44,262 bases of DNA, from positions 1 through 44,262 of the forward strand of contig CAJFUJ010000029.1 in the NCBI GenBank assembly GCA_904420185.1, read 5' to 3'. Both the position numbers and the translations under genes were made by a program. Positions 23,040 through 31,136 of this stretch are shown here, in pieces. The notes beneath the pieces are model-generated. The model saw only the letters and a program-made list of their open reading frames with translations, made no database searches and was not told the DNA's origin. The DNA is from an uncultured Butyricicoccus sp. (GTDB taxonomy: Bacteria > Bacillota > Clostridia > Oscillospirales > Butyricicoccaceae). Position 1 is the stretch's first letter. Each line of letters begins with the position of its first letter.

Positions 23040-23531
23040 TTGTCTGGAACTCTGGAAAGCACCGGCATCGCTAGCCGTGAAATGTTTGAGAAGCTGCTCC
23101 CCTCGGCCGAGCGGCGGGCCAAAGGCCCCTACGTAGTGATGGAATGCTACGAAGAAATCCCTTGCAACCCGTGCAGCACCAGCTGCCCCTTCCACGCGGT
23201 GAAGATGGACTCGCTCAACGCGTGCCCCACCTGCGATTACGATACCTGCACCGGCTGCGGCAACTGCGTCAGCCGCTGCCCGGGCCTTGCCTGCTTTGTC
23301 ATCAATGAGACCGTGGGCGACGGCCTGGTGGATATCACCTTCCCCTATGAGATGTTGCCCGTGCCCAAGAAGGGCGACAAAGTCCAGGCCCTGGGCCGCG
23401 ACGGCGCGGTCGTTGGCCAGGCAGAAATCGTGCGCGTGCTCAGCTCGCCCAAGATGGACCACACCAACGTGATCACCATGCGGGTGGACGCCGAGCTTCT
23501 GTATGACGCACGCAACATCCGGTGTGTCTGA
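23040..23531 (+). CDS. 4Fe-4S ferredoxin-type dehydrogenase subunit
   Basis: The 163-residue protein has cysteine clusters CNPCSTSCPFHAV (about 41-53) and CPTCDYDTCTGCGNCVSRC (about 61-79). These suffice for two 4Fe-4S clusters, although the first is irregular. The C-terminal half (DITFPYEMLPVPKKGD, then ALGRDGAVVGQAEIVRV) forms a small beta domain seen in the same operons. Translation starts at TTG 23040, with GAGGAGGG about 8 nt upstream; no ATG fits. It probably links the flavin subunits to ferredoxin or a membrane acceptor, reasonable in an anaerobe that cannot use oxygen as the acceptor. Confidence 0.82.
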   Translation: MSGTLESTGIASREMFEKLLPSAERRAKGPYVVMECYEEIPCNPCSTSCPFHAVKMDSLNACPTCDYDTCTGCGNCVSRCPGLACFVINETVGDGLVDITFPYEMLPVPKKGDKVQALGRDGAVVGQAEIVRVLSSPKMDHTNVITMRVDAELLYDARNIRCV

Positions 23532-23547
23532 GAGGAGGCCGCAAACC

Positions 23548-23841
23548 ATGATGGACGAAAGCAAAATTATCCTGTGCCGCTGTGAAAATTTGACGCTGGC
23601 CGACCTGCACAAAATGCTGGACGCCGGCATTACCTCCATGCAGGAAATCAAAAAGACCTCCCGCTGCACCATGGGCCCCTGCCAGGGCCGCACCTGCAAA
23701 GAGCTCATCGCCAAGGAGATCGCCAACTACCAGAAGAAAAAGGTAGACGACCTGGACATCCCGGTGAGCCGCATCCCGATCAAGCCCATCACCCTGGGGC
23801 AGGTCAACGAATTCCATAAAACCGAAATTGAAGAACCGTAA
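23548..23841 (+). CDS. BFD-like (2Fe-2S) protein
   Basis: The 97-residue protein has the four-cysteine pattern of the bacterioferritin-associated ferredoxin domain: CRCENLTLADL (about 10-20) and CTMGPCQGRTC (about 40-50). In LhpE, HcnB and NirB this domain is part of the larger flavoprotein; here it is free-standing. The tail (VSRIPIKPITLGQV) resembles the sequence following the BFD domain in those subunits, which supports gene fission. AGGAGG precedes ATG 23548. Confidence 0.87.
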   Translation: MMDESKIILCRCENLTLADLHKMLDAGITSMQEIKKTSRCTMGPCQGRTCKELIAKEIANYQKKKVDDLDIPVSRIPIKPITLGQVNEFHKTEIEEP

Positions 23842-23859
23842 AGGGGAGGTGACCGTCTT

Positions 23860-25023
23860 ATGAGAAAAACCGCAGACGTAGTAGTAATTGGCGGCGGTAA
23901 CGCTGGTACCTCTGTTGCCTATCACCTGGCAAAAGCAGGCATTCAGAACGTTGTCGTTGTCGAGCAGCAGTACACCCCGTTCGGCGGGTCGGGCCGTTGC
24001 GCGGCCATGTTCCGCCAGCAATTTGCGACCCAGTCCAACCTGTGGCTGGCCAAACTGTCCACCGACGAGTTTGACCACATCGGCGAGGAAACCGGCTACG
24101 GCGACCTGGAGATCAGCAAGGGCGGCTATCTGCTGCCGGCTTACACCGAAGAGGACTGGGAGGACTGCAAACGCAACGTCCAGACCCAGAAGGACTTCGG
24201 CTTTGACTCCTATGCGCTCGACCCCAAGGGCTGTAAGGAAGTTTCCCCCTATTTCAACGTAGAGGGCGAAGGCATCCTGGGCGGCTCGTACTGCACCGGT
24301 GAGGGCACCATCAACCCGATGAAGATCGCGCTGTCCTACAAATACGGCGCCGAACGGATGGGCGTAGAGTTCAACAACTACACCACGGTCACCGGCTTTA
24401 AGGTAGAGGGCGGCAAGATGAAGGCTGTCATCACCGACAAGGGCGAGATCGAAACCCCGTGCGTGGTCAACGCGGCGGGCGAATGGGGCAAGTTCATCGG
24501 CCGTATGGCCGGCGTATCCATCCCGGTTGAGCCTGAAAAGCACCAGATCGTCGTCACCGAGCCTTTGGAATACATCAAGGCCCCGATGATCTACTCCAAA
24601 TACAAACACCACACCTATATCATCCAGGTCAAGCACGGCGGCTTCCTGATGGGTTGGTCGGACCCCAACGTCGAAGTGGGCGTCATCGACTTCAAGCCCG
24701 AGTGGGAGTTCCTCGAAGAGCTGGCCAAGCGTGTCATCCCGCAGGTACCGGCGCTGGCCAACGTGCGCATCATCCGCCACTGGGCCGGCCAGTACGGCAA
24801 CTGCCCGGACCACGGCGTGGTACTGGGCCCGGTTCCCGAAGTGGAAGGCTTCTTCTGTGCGCTCGGCTGCACAAAGGCCACCATGTTCGCGCCCGCACTG
24901 GGCATACTCGCCACCGAATTCGTCCTGGGCGACGTCAAGTCGGTGCCCAAGGAAATGGTCGGCACCTACACGATCGACCGTTTCGCCAAGGGCGAGCTGA
25001 TTATCGACCCCGCGCTGCTGTAA
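23860..25023 (+). CDS. DAO-superfamily amine/amino-acid dehydrogenase catalytic subunit
   Basis: The 387-residue FAD protein of the D-amino-acid oxidase fold is the likely substrate-oxidising (beta) subunit, related to HcnC, LhpB and sarcosine oxidase beta. FAD site VVVIGGGNAGTSVAYHLAKAG lies at 7-27 and the FGGSGRCAAMFRQQF loop at about 41-55. The conserved GHWAGQY-like region reads RHWAGQYGNCPDHG (about 305-318), and the end CTKATMFAPALGILATEFV closes the FAD site. Substrates of relatives include D-hydroxyproline, proline, glycine and sarcosine. GGGGAGGTG precedes ATG 23860. A BCCT carrier follows in the same direction, suggesting an imported N-alkylated or amino-acid-like substrate. Confidence 0.87.
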   Translation: MRKTADVVVIGGGNAGTSVAYHLAKAGIQNVVVVEQQYTPFGGSGRCAAMFRQQFATQSNLWLAKLSTDEFDHIGEETGYGDLEISKGGYLLPAYTEEDWEDCKRNVQTQKDFGFDSYALDPKGCKEVSPYFNVEGEGILGGSYCTGEGTINPMKIALSYKYGAERMGVEFNNYTTVTGFKVEGGKMKAVITDKGEIETPCVVNAAGEWGKFIGRMAGVSIPVEPEKHQIVVTEPLEYIKAPMIYSKYKHHTYIIQVKHGGFLMGWSDPNVEVGVIDFKPEWEFLEELAKRVIPQVPALANVRIIRHWAGQYGNCPDHGVVLGPVPEVEGFFCALGCTKATMFAPALGILATEFVLGDVKSVPKEMVGTYTIDRFAKGELIIDPALL

Positions 25024-25040
25024 AAGGCGCCTTTCCGGCT

Positions 25041-25076
25041 GGGCAAGGCCGCAACCGCGATGCTGCGGCCCTGCCC
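25041..25076 (+). promoter_or_regulatory. Strong intercistronic hairpin
   Basis: GGGCAAGGCCGCA and TGCGGCCCTGCCC form a long stem between the dehydrogenase and the transporter gene without a T tract. It may stabilise the upstream mRNA or reduce read-through. Confidence 0.5.
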
Positions 25077-25192
25077 CTGCGCCGGCAGGCGTCTGTCGGT
25101 GTGCCGGAATGCCGGGCGGAATCCCCCTCCCGGCGACGACATTCACAAACGATGCGCTCTGACGCATCCGCCGACAAGCGAGGTGTTATGAA

Positions 25193-26779
25193 ATGGGTAA
25201 GAAAAAAATACAAATTGAAAAGGCGATCTTTATTCCAGGCGCAGCCGTGCTGATCATCATGATCCTGTTTGGGTTCTTGTTCCTCGATCAGTTTAACTCG
25301 CTGATGACCATCCTGTACGATGCAACCACCAAGAGCTTTGGCTGGTTCTATCTGGCTTGTTCTGCGTTTCTGATCTTCCTTTGCCTTTTCGTGGCGGTTA
25401 CACCCTTCGGCAAGAAGATCTTAGGCGGCCCGGACGCAAAGCCCGAGCACAATGCGTTCACCTGGTGTGCGATGACCATCTGTTCGGGCATTGCGACCGC
25501 GGTGGTATTCTACGCGGTCGGTGAACCGCTCACCTATTTCCACACGCCCCCGGCCTTCACCGGCCTGGAAGGCGGGACCCCGCAAGCTGCTGTACGCGGC
25601 GTGCAGATTGCGGCCTTCCACTGGGGCTACATCTATTACGGCATCTTCACCTTCTGGGGCTTGGTTGTCGGCTACATGACCTATAACCACAACCTGCCGC
25701 CCCGTCCGTCCTCGGGCTTGTACCCGATCCTCAAGGACAAGATTTACGGCCCCATCGGCAAAGTGGTTGACGTATTGAGCCTGCTGGCCCTGATCGGCGG
25801 CATGGTTACCTCGCTGGGCTTTGGCGTACAGCAGTTCGCCTCTGGCCTGGATTACGTCTTTGGCCTGGAGCCGAGCAACTTCATTTATGTCGTTGCCATC
25901 CTGGTTGTAACGCTCAGTTACACGGTCTCCAGCGGCCGCGGCCTGAAAAAAGGCATGGCCATGATCAGTAACATCAATGCGTACATCTACATTGTACTGA
26001 TTATCTTCCTGTTCGTGGCAGGCCCGACCATCTTTGAGCTCAACCTGTTGGTTGACACCACCGGCTCGATGATCAACAACTTCATCGGCACCATCTTCAA
26101 CGCCGACGCATTCGACGTAGGCGAGGGCTGGAGCCGCGCCAACACCATCTTCTTCATGGCGTGGATTATGGCGTATGCACCGCTGATCGGCTGCTTCCTG
26201 GCCAAGATCTCCCGCGGGCGCACCATCCGCCAGTTCCTGCTGGTCAACATCTTTGTACCCGGCACGTTTGTGCTGATCTGGTTCGTCGGCTTTGGCGGCA
26301 ACGCCATCTGGCAGGACTACTACAACAACGCCAACATCATTGCTGACATCAACGAAATGGGCTTCCCGGTTGCAAACTTCGCCCTGCTCGGCAACATGCC
26401 CTTGCAGGTCATCACCATCCCGGTTACCATTTTGGCCCTGTTCTTCTCGTTCATCACCCTGGCGGACGCGATGACCGGTACCATGGCTTCCATGACCCTG
26501 AAGGATACCACCGAGGACGAAGCGCCTGTGCTCGTCAAGGTATTCTGGGGCCTGCTGGCCGGCGGCGCGACCATCCTGTGCCTGTTCTGCCTGGGCACCA
26601 GCGGCACCACTTCGCTGCAAAACATGAGTATTGTTTACGCCTTGCCCATCTTTGTCTTTACGATCGGCGCCATTGCCTGCGTATTTAAGATGGTCAACGG
26701 CAGCGTCGATCGGGAGATGGCCGCTTTGGCGAACAAGAACACCCAGCCAAAAACGCCAGAACCCGCAGAGAAAGAATAA
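25193..26779 (+). CDS. BCCT-family transporter 1
   Basis: The 528-residue membrane protein has about twelve membrane segments and the BCCT fold (betaine/choline/carnitine carriers). It is recognisable by FHWGYIYYGIFTFWGL (segment 4), VTSLGFGVQQFASGLDYVFGL and FLAKISRGRTIRQFLLVN after segment 8. Segment 8 reads FFMAWIMAYAPLIGCF instead of the classical Trp-rich WWISWAPF, so the aromatic cage for quaternary ammonium is incomplete and the substrate may differ. Uptake is probably driven by Na+, H+ or exchange. GAGGTG precedes ATG 25193. It follows the dehydrogenase operon by about 170 bp and ends in a terminator. Confidence 0.9.
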   Translation: MGKKKIQIEKAIFIPGAAVLIIMILFGFLFLDQFNSLMTILYDATTKSFGWFYLACSAFLIFLCLFVAVTPFGKKILGGPDAKPEHNAFTWCAMTICSGIATAVVFYAVGEPLTYFHTPPAFTGLEGGTPQAAVRGVQIAAFHWGYIYYGIFTFWGLVVGYMTYNHNLPPRPSSGLYPILKDKIYGPIGKVVDVLSLLALIGGMVTSLGFGVQQFASGLDYVFGLEPSNFIYVVAILVVTLSYTVSSGRGLKKGMAMISNINAYIYIVLIIFLFVAGPTIFELNLLVDTTGSMINNFIGTIFNADAFDVGEGWSRANTIFFMAWIMAYAPLIGCFLAKISRGRTIRQFLLVNIFVPGTFVLIWFVGFGGNAIWQDYYNNANIIADINEMGFPVANFALLGNMPLQVITIPVTILALFFSFITLADAMTGTMASMTLKDTTEDEAPVLVKVFWGLLAGGATILCLFCLGTSGTTSLQNMSIVYALPIFVFTIGAIACVFKMVNGSVDREMAALANKNTQPKTPEPAEKE

Positions 26780-26838
26780 GTTGGGTTTTTTCTCTCTTTG
26801 CCAAATTACTTTTACCCTACCCCCCCTTTTTATGGAAA

Positions 26839-26874
26839 GAGGACCGTGTGCCAGCCGGCATGCGGTCCTCTTTT
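26839..26874 (+). terminator. Terminator after BCCT transporter 1
   Basis: GAGGACCG and CGGTCCTC with an inner TGCC-AGC-CGGCA stem are followed by TTTT. Confidence 0.82.
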
Positions 26875-26939
26875 GCGCGTTTTGCGCGCGGCGGGAAAAA
26901 AAGCGCCGCCTGCTGTTTGCAAGCGGCGGCATGGCCCGG

Positions 26940-27257
26940 TCAGGGCAAGAGCCAATCGTAATCCTTATGGCAATCCAAAATATACTCGATGTACACGGTC
27001 TCCTCGCGGACCTGATAAAAGACCAGGTACCATTTTTCGATGGTCATCTGGTGGTATTTGCCGGGGGGGAGGAGGGGTTCCTCGGAGATGGGGAAGCGGT
27101 CGGGGTTTTGGGAGAGGGACGCGAGCGAATCGAGGATTTTCTTTTTTCTGAGCCGGGCGGTTGCGGGGTCGATCTGGGCGACGAAGCGGATGTGGGCGCC
27201 CAAGGCTTTTTTGGCCCGCGCCGAAACAAGGATGGGATACTTGCAATTTTCCGCCAT
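26940..27257 (-). CDS. RelE/ParE-family toxin
   Basis: The 105-residue protein has the compact RelE/ParE fold: ARAKKALGAHIRFVAQIDPATA near the N-terminus, PPGKYHQMTIEKWYLVFYQV in the middle and the strand TVYIEYILDCHKDYDWLL at the end. RelE-type members cleave mRNA on the ribosome and ParE-type members poison gyrase; the sequence alone does not decide. It lies 3 bp after the antitoxin gene, the usual antitoxin-first order. The pair is bounded by the BCCT terminator and a promoter region. Confidence 0.88.
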   Translation of the reverse strand: MAENCKYPILVSARAKKALGAHIRFVAQIDPATARLRKKKILDSLASLSQNPDRFPISEEPLLPPGKYHQMTIEKWYLVFYQVREETVYIEYILDCHKDYDWLLP

Positions 27258-27260
27258 AGG

Positions 27261-27533
27261 TTACACCTCGCCTCCGATGATGACCCGGTCGAGGTAGGGG
27301 TCGAGCTCGTCCAGGGTGCAGTCTTTTTGCCCGGCGAAGCGGTTCTCCTCGACCAGATAGAGTTCTGTGCGCAGTTTGATCATGCTGCGGTTGTGGTTGT
27401 AGGTGTCAATGTCCATGACGACCAGATCGACTTTGCCGTTTTTGGTGAGGAAAACCGGCTCAGCGGTTTCCCGGCACAGGTCGGCGATTTCGTTGTAGTA
27501 TTGGCGGAGCGTCGAGGAAAGACGAACGTTCAC
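27261..27533 (-). CDS. Phd/YefM-family antitoxin
   Basis: The 90-residue protein has an N-terminal DNA-binding beta-alpha domain (about 1-50; SSTLRQYYNEIADLC, then PVFLTKNGKVDLVVMDIDTY) characteristic of Phd/YefM. A C-terminal helix would neutralise the toxin encoded just downstream. It starts with GTG at 27533, with AGGAGGTG about 7 nt upstream. The pair is probably autoregulated through the dyad near the ribosome site. Confidence 0.88.
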   Translation of the reverse strand: MNVRLSSTLRQYYNEIADLCRETAEPVFLTKNGKVDLVVMDIDTYNHNRSMIKLRTELYLVEENRFAGQKDCTLDELDPYLDRVIIGGEV

Positions 27534-27546
27534 GGCCGCACCTCCT

Positions 27547-27613
27547 ATTTGCAGATTGCAGCAAAATTTCTATTTACTATTGTTATTATACCCGTTTCGC
27601 GGCGCGGCGTCAA
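27547..27613 (-). promoter_or_regulatory. Promoter and dyad of the RelE/Phd pair
   Basis: On the minus strand, TTGACG (27608-27613), 17 bp and TATAAT (27585-27590). ATTTGC (27547-27552) and GCAAAAT (27561-27567) form an imperfect dyad in the leader where the antitoxin could bind. Confidence 0.7.
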
Positions 27614-27664
27614 TGCGCGCAGAAAAACTTGCAGCCCAAACCGGGCTGTGATTTTTTGCCCCAT

Positions 27665-27721
27665 CTTAAGAAAACCTTAAACACTTGCCCCCTTTGATTT
27701 TAAAGTCCTCTGTGGCATAAT
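27665..27721 (+). promoter_or_regulatory. Promoter and OmpR-type direct repeats of the two-component operon
   Basis: CTTAAG (27665-27670) and CTTAAA (27676-27681) have an 11-bp offset, the spacing of OmpR/PhoB-class sites. TTTGAT (27693-27698), 17 bp and CATAAT (27716-27721) follow. Autoregulation by the encoded response regulator is likely. Confidence 0.65.
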
Positions 27722-27747
27722 AAAACCAGAAAGCGAGGGGGGACACC

Positions 27748-28449
27748 ATGTACAACATCCTTGTGTGCGACGACGACCACGACATTGTCTCGGCGCTGAC
27801 CATTTATTTAAACGCCGAGGGCTACCAGGTCTTTCCGGCCTACACCGGCCAGGAAGCGCTGGAGGTGCTCAAACGGGAACCCATCCACCTGTGCCTGATG
27901 GATATCATGATGCCGGCCATGGACGGCATCGCGGCCACCGTCAAACTGCGGCAGGTGAGCAACATCCCGGTCATCCTGCTGACCGCCAAATCCGAGGACA
28001 CCGACAAGGTGCTGGGCCTGAACATCGGCGCGGACGACTATGTCACCAAACCCTTCAACCCGCTCGAGGTGGTAGCACGGGTCAAAAGCCAGCTGCGGCG
28101 GTATACCATGCTGGGCGCGCTGCCCGCACAAAAGCCGAGCACCATCACCATCGGCGGAATTACGCTGGACGATGACAGCAAAACGGTCACCGTGGACGGC
28201 GAACCGGTCAACTTAACCCCAATTGAGTACAATATTTTACATCTACTCATGCAAAACCCGGGCAAGGTCTATTCTTCCGCCAAAATCTACGCGCTGGTGT
28301 GGGAGGGTGCAGCCTATGGCAGCTCGGATTCCACCGTGGCCGTCCACATCCGGCACCTGCGCGAAAAAATCGAAATCAACCCAGCCGAACCCCGCTATTT
28401 GAAGGTGGTCTGGGGCCAAGGCTATAAATTCAGCGACGGCAATCCATAA
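27748..28449 (+). CDS. OmpR-family response regulator
   Basis: The 233-residue protein has a receiver domain (about 1-115; acidic pocket in CDDDHD, phospho-acceptor Asp52 in LMDIMMPAMDG, conserved Lys in YVTKPFNPLE) and a winged-helix output domain (about 133-230; NLTPIEYNILHLLMQNPGKV, DSTVAVHIRHLREKIE). It closely resembles VanR-type regulators that respond to cell-envelope stress. The start ATG 27748 follows GAGGGGGG. It is paired with the histidine kinase at 28564, separated only by the GC-rich repeat. Confidence 0.94.
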   Translation: MYNILVCDDDHDIVSALTIYLNAEGYQVFPAYTGQEALEVLKREPIHLCLMDIMMPAMDGIAATVKLRQVSNIPVILLTAKSEDTDKVLGLNIGADDYVTKPFNPLEVVARVKSQLRRYTMLGALPAQKPSTITIGGITLDDDSKTVTVDGEPVNLTPIEYNILHLLMQNPGKVYSSAKIYALVWEGAAYGSSDSTVAVHIRHLREKIEINPAEPRYLKVVWGQGYKFSDGNP

Positions 28450-28454
28450 AATGA

Positions 28455-28545
28455 AGGGGTGCAGGGGACGGGTCCCCTGCCAGGGTCCAGGGGCGGCGCC
28501 CCTGGCAGGGCGCGGGGCGGCGCCCCGCGAAGGCGGCGCCCCACC
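28455..28545. repeat. GC-rich palindromic repeat, copy 3
   Basis: GCAGGGGACGGGTCCCCTGC (28460-28479) and then CCAGGGGCGGCGCCCCTGG (28483-28501) and CGGGGCGGCGCCCCG (28510-28524) are successive palindromes of the family seen at 1317 and 5270. It sits six bases after the response-regulator stop and before the kinase ribosome site. Confidence 0.75.
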
Positions 28546-28563
28546 AGAAAGGAGAAACGAACG

Positions 28564-30690
28564 ATGAAAGCAACCTTTTACAAAGCGCCAGCCAAGGCGG
28601 CGGCGGCGCTGGCGATGCTGGCGGGCCTGGCGATCGCCGGGTATTTCAGCAGCCAGATCCTGCTGGCGGGCATGGTCGGATGCTATACCGGCGACTACTA
28701 CAACAGCGGGCTGTTTTGGCAGGAGGAGGCCCTCTTCGTGCGCGAAGCCGAACAGTGGTACGAAACCAGCCAGTCGATCGCGGCCAACGTGGACGGCCCC
28801 ATCGACTACAACGAGCGCCAGGCATTGAACGAGCTGACCGAAGCGCTGCAAAACAGCAGCCTGCGCGGCATCCGGGTCAGCCAGACCGGCGAGGAAACCC
28901 CGATTGCGGGTATGCAGGTCACCCAGTACATGGAAGAACTGCCCTACTTCTACGGCACCGACGAGGGCAATGACACCGCCGGGTACAAACTCTACCTCGA
29001 CACCTCGCGCGAATATGGCGACAATGCGTCCTACTACCGCGCCCAGTATATGCAGCGCATCGACAGCTGCTGGGACGTGGCCCTGTACGCCGGCATCGGC
29101 CTGGCGGCCGCGCTGCTGGGCTGGATGGCGCTGCTGGTGGGCGCGGGCCGCAGCGCAAACGGCGAACTGCACCTGTTCGGCTGGCACCGGTTCCCGTTTG
29201 ACGTGCTGACCGTGCTGGTGGCGGTGGCGGTCGCACTGGCGGCGGCGCCGCTGGAAGGGCTGTCCTACTTTTCCACAGCCAACGACGCGGCGTATGTGCT
29301 GCCCCTGATGGCTGGGCTGTGCGCGGCCACGGCTGCGGGCGGCGTGCTGGCGGCGCTGCTGTGGCTGCATACCGCGGTGGCCCGGCTCAAGGCCCACCAA
29401 TTCTGGCGCACCACGCTGGCCGGAATGGTGTGCATCTGGCTGTGGCGCAAGGCGCGCGGCGGGGCGCAATACCTGCGGGAGAAAACCCAACCTGCACAGA
29501 CCGATGGCGCCGCCGCGCCGGGGGTCAAGGTGCTGCTACTCGGCCGCAAGAAAAAGGCCGCGCCGCAAGGGGAAGGGGAGCCGGACGCCCCACCGGCAGG
29601 CGGCAACAAGGCCGTTCGGGCCGGCGCGCGAGAGCTGAAGAAACTCGGGGCGCGGCTGGCTGCGGCAGGGCGGCTGCTGCTGGACCTGATTCACCACATG
29701 AACGTGGCGTGGAAGCTGGTGCTGGCGGTGGCAGTGGTGCTGCTGGCGGCCGAGGTGGTGGCCATGCAGGCCGAATACAGCGGCGCGGCACTGTTGCTGC
29801 TGCTCGTGCTGGATGTGCTGGTGCTGGCGGCGGCAGGGTTCTTCGCGGTGCAGCTCGACCGGCTCAAAAAAGGCGGCGAGCGCCTGGCCGGCGGCGACCT
29901 GGACTACAAAACCCCCACCGACCACATGTACTGGGACTTGCAGGCGCACGCCAAAAACCTCAACGCCATCTCGGCGGGCATGGCCGTGGCGGTGGATGAG
30001 CGGCTCAAAAGCGAACGCATGAAATATGAACTGCTCACCAATGTGTCCCACGACATCAAAACCCCGCTGACCTCCATCATCAACTACGTGGACCTGCTCA
30101 AAGGCCAGGACATCCCCGAAGGCCCGGCGCGCGAATACATCGCCGTGCTCGAACGCCAGGCCGCCCGCCTGAAAAAGCTCATCGCCGACCTGATCGAGGT
30201 CAGCAAGGCCACCACCGGCAACATCACCGTGCACGCCGAACCGCTGCACCCCGGCGAACTGCTGCGCCAGTGCGTGGGCGAATACGACGAGCGCCTGCGC
30301 GCCCAAACCCTCGAGGTCGTGCTCACCGTCCCCGAACAGGAACCCTCCATCTACGCCGACGGCCGGCTGCTGTGGCGGGTGTTCGACAACCTGCTCGGCA
30401 ATGCGGTCAAGTACGCCATGCCCGGCACCCGCGTTTACATCGATTTGCAGACCGACGGCGCCCAGGTCGTCATCTCGCTCAAGAATATCTCCCGCGAACG
30501 CCTGGGCATCGACGCCGCCGAACTCATGGAGCGCTTCGTGCGCGGCGACGCCGCCCGCGCCACCGAGGGCAGCGGCTTGGGCCTGTCCATCGCCCAAAGC
30601 CTCACCGAACTCATGCACGGCCGGTTTTCCCTCACCGTGGACGGCGATCTGTTCAAAATTGTGCTGCACTTCGACCGCATCGACGCATGA
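28564..30690 (+). CDS. Sensor histidine kinase, multi-spanning
   Basis: At 708 residues this kinase is much larger than a simple VanS. One N-terminal membrane segment (about 12-32) is followed by an exported domain (about 35-168). A block of about four membrane segments follows (about 170-295), then a charged cytoplasmic stretch (about 300-380), two more segments (about 385-430), a HAMP-like region and a HisKA domain with phospho-acceptor His496 in NVSHDIKTPLTSI. The HATPase has DNLLGNAVKYA and GSGLGLSIAQSL. It autophosphorylates and passes phosphate to the adjacent response regulator. AAAGGAG precedes ATG 28564; an upstream in-frame extension is only the GC-rich repeat. The signal is unknown. 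Confidence 0.9.
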   Translation: MKATFYKAPAKAAAALAMLAGLAIAGYFSSQILLAGMVGCYTGDYYNSGLFWQEEALFVREAEQWYETSQSIAANVDGPIDYNERQALNELTEALQNSSLRGIRVSQTGEETPIAGMQVTQYMEELPYFYGTDEGNDTAGYKLYLDTSREYGDNASYYRAQYMQRIDSCWDVALYAGIGLAAALLGWMALLVGAGRSANGELHLFGWHRFPFDVLTVLVAVAVALAAAPLEGLSYFSTANDAAYVLPLMAGLCAATAAGGVLAALLWLHTAVARLKAHQFWRTTLAGMVCIWLWRKARGGAQYLREKTQPAQTDGAAAPGVKVLLLGRKKKAAPQGEGEPDAPPAGGNKAVRAGARELKKLGARLAAAGRLLLDLIHHMNVAWKLVLAVAVVLLAAEVVAMQAEYSGAALLLLLVLDVLVLAAAGFFAVQLDRLKKGGERLAGGDLDYKTPTDHMYWDLQAHAKNLNAISAGMAVAVDERLKSERMKYELLTNVSHDIKTPLTSIINYVDLLKGQDIPEGPAREYIAVLERQAARLKKLIADLIEVSKATTGNITVHAEPLHPGELLRQCVGEYDERLRAQTLEVVLTVPEQEPSIYADGRLLWRVFDNLLGNAVKYAMPGTRVYIDLQTDGAQVVISLKNISRERLGIDAAELMERFVRGDAARATEGSGLGLSIAQSLTELMHGRFSLTVDGDLFKIVLHFDRIDA

Positions 30691-30695
30691 AAAGA

Positions 30696-30750
30696 AAAGC
30701 GTCCGCCTTTTTGGCGGGCGCTTGACATTTTTTCGCGGGCAGGGTATACT
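30696..30750 (+). promoter_or_regulatory. Cassette B: boundary hairpin and antisense promoter
   Basis: GCGTCCGCC/GGCGGGCGC (30704-30722) with a T-rich tail on the minus strand would end the toxin mRNA. It is followed by TTGACA (30722-30727), 17 bp and TATACT (30745-30750) driving the antisense RNA rightward. Confidence 0.75.
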
Positions 30751-30756
30751 AAGAAT

Positions 30757-30848
30757 AGAAAAACGGTGCTGCCGGTAGACGGCTAGCCCCTGGTAAACTT
30801 GGTTGAGGTAACCGCATTCATTTGGGGTGGATGGCGGTTACCTCTTTC
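30757..30848 (+). ncRNA. Antisense RNA of cassette B
   Basis: The RNA begins with the family leader (AAAACGGTGCTGCCGGTAGA, then CGGCTAGCCCC). It ends in a perfect 11-bp stem, GAGGTAACCGC (30805-30815) and GCGGTTACCTC (30834-30844), with a short T run. It is complementary to the 3' part of the minus-strand peptide mRNA. Confidence 0.75.
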
Positions 30849-30854
30849 ACATTG

Positions 30855-30908
30855 CTAGATTTTCTTGATAAGTACTAGTAAGATCACAAGTATAACAAGA
30901 TATTCCAT
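30855..30908 (-). CDS. Candidate type I toxin peptide, 17 residues (cassette B)
   Basis: ATG at 30908 to TAG at 30855-30857 encodes MEYLVILVILLVLIKKI: a Glu-Tyr start, a run of Leu/Ile/Val long enough to enter a membrane, and two lysines near the end. GGGGG about 8 nt upstream is the ribosome site, and lies inside the hairpin GCCCC-TGAAAG-GGGGC (30915-30930). A minus-strand promoter is at 31031-31059. The peptide is more diverged than the copies at 31218 and 43890 but keeps the same frame, hairpin and antisense RNA. Tiny hydrophobic peptides of this kind (TxpA, Fst and Ldr classes) damage or depolarise membranes; that role is inferred here. Confidence 0.65.
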   Translation of the reverse strand: MEYLVILVILLVLIKKI

Positions 30909-31030
30909 GCAATCGCCCCCTTTCAGGGGCAAGACTTAACATCTCCGCGCTAAGAGCCGCCTTCGGCGGTTGCGCTCCGAAACGCGCCTGCGGGCGCAGC
31001 GCCTACCGCGGCGCGGCAGCACCTATGGTT

Positions 31031-31059
31031 ATTCTACCAGATTCGACCTGTTTGCGCAA
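31031..31059 (-). promoter_or_regulatory. Promoter of peptide B mRNA
   Basis: On the minus strand, TTGCGC (31054-31059), 17 bp and TAGAAT (31031-31036). The same spacer core GGTCGAATCTGG recurs in copies C and E. Confidence 0.75.
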
Positions 31060-31080
31060 GATTCGCCGCAATAAAAATGC

Positions 31081-31130
31081 GCCTGCCATTTTGGCGGGCG
31101 CTTGACATTTTTTCGCGGGCAGGGTATACT
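31081..31130 (+). promoter_or_regulatory. Cassette C: boundary hairpin and antisense promoter
   Basis: GCCTGCC/GGCGGGC hairpin, then TTGACA (31102-31107), 17 bp and TATACT (31125-31130). The region from the hairpin to the antisense leader is nearly identical to copy B. Confidence 0.8.
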
Positions 31131-31136
31131 AAGAAT

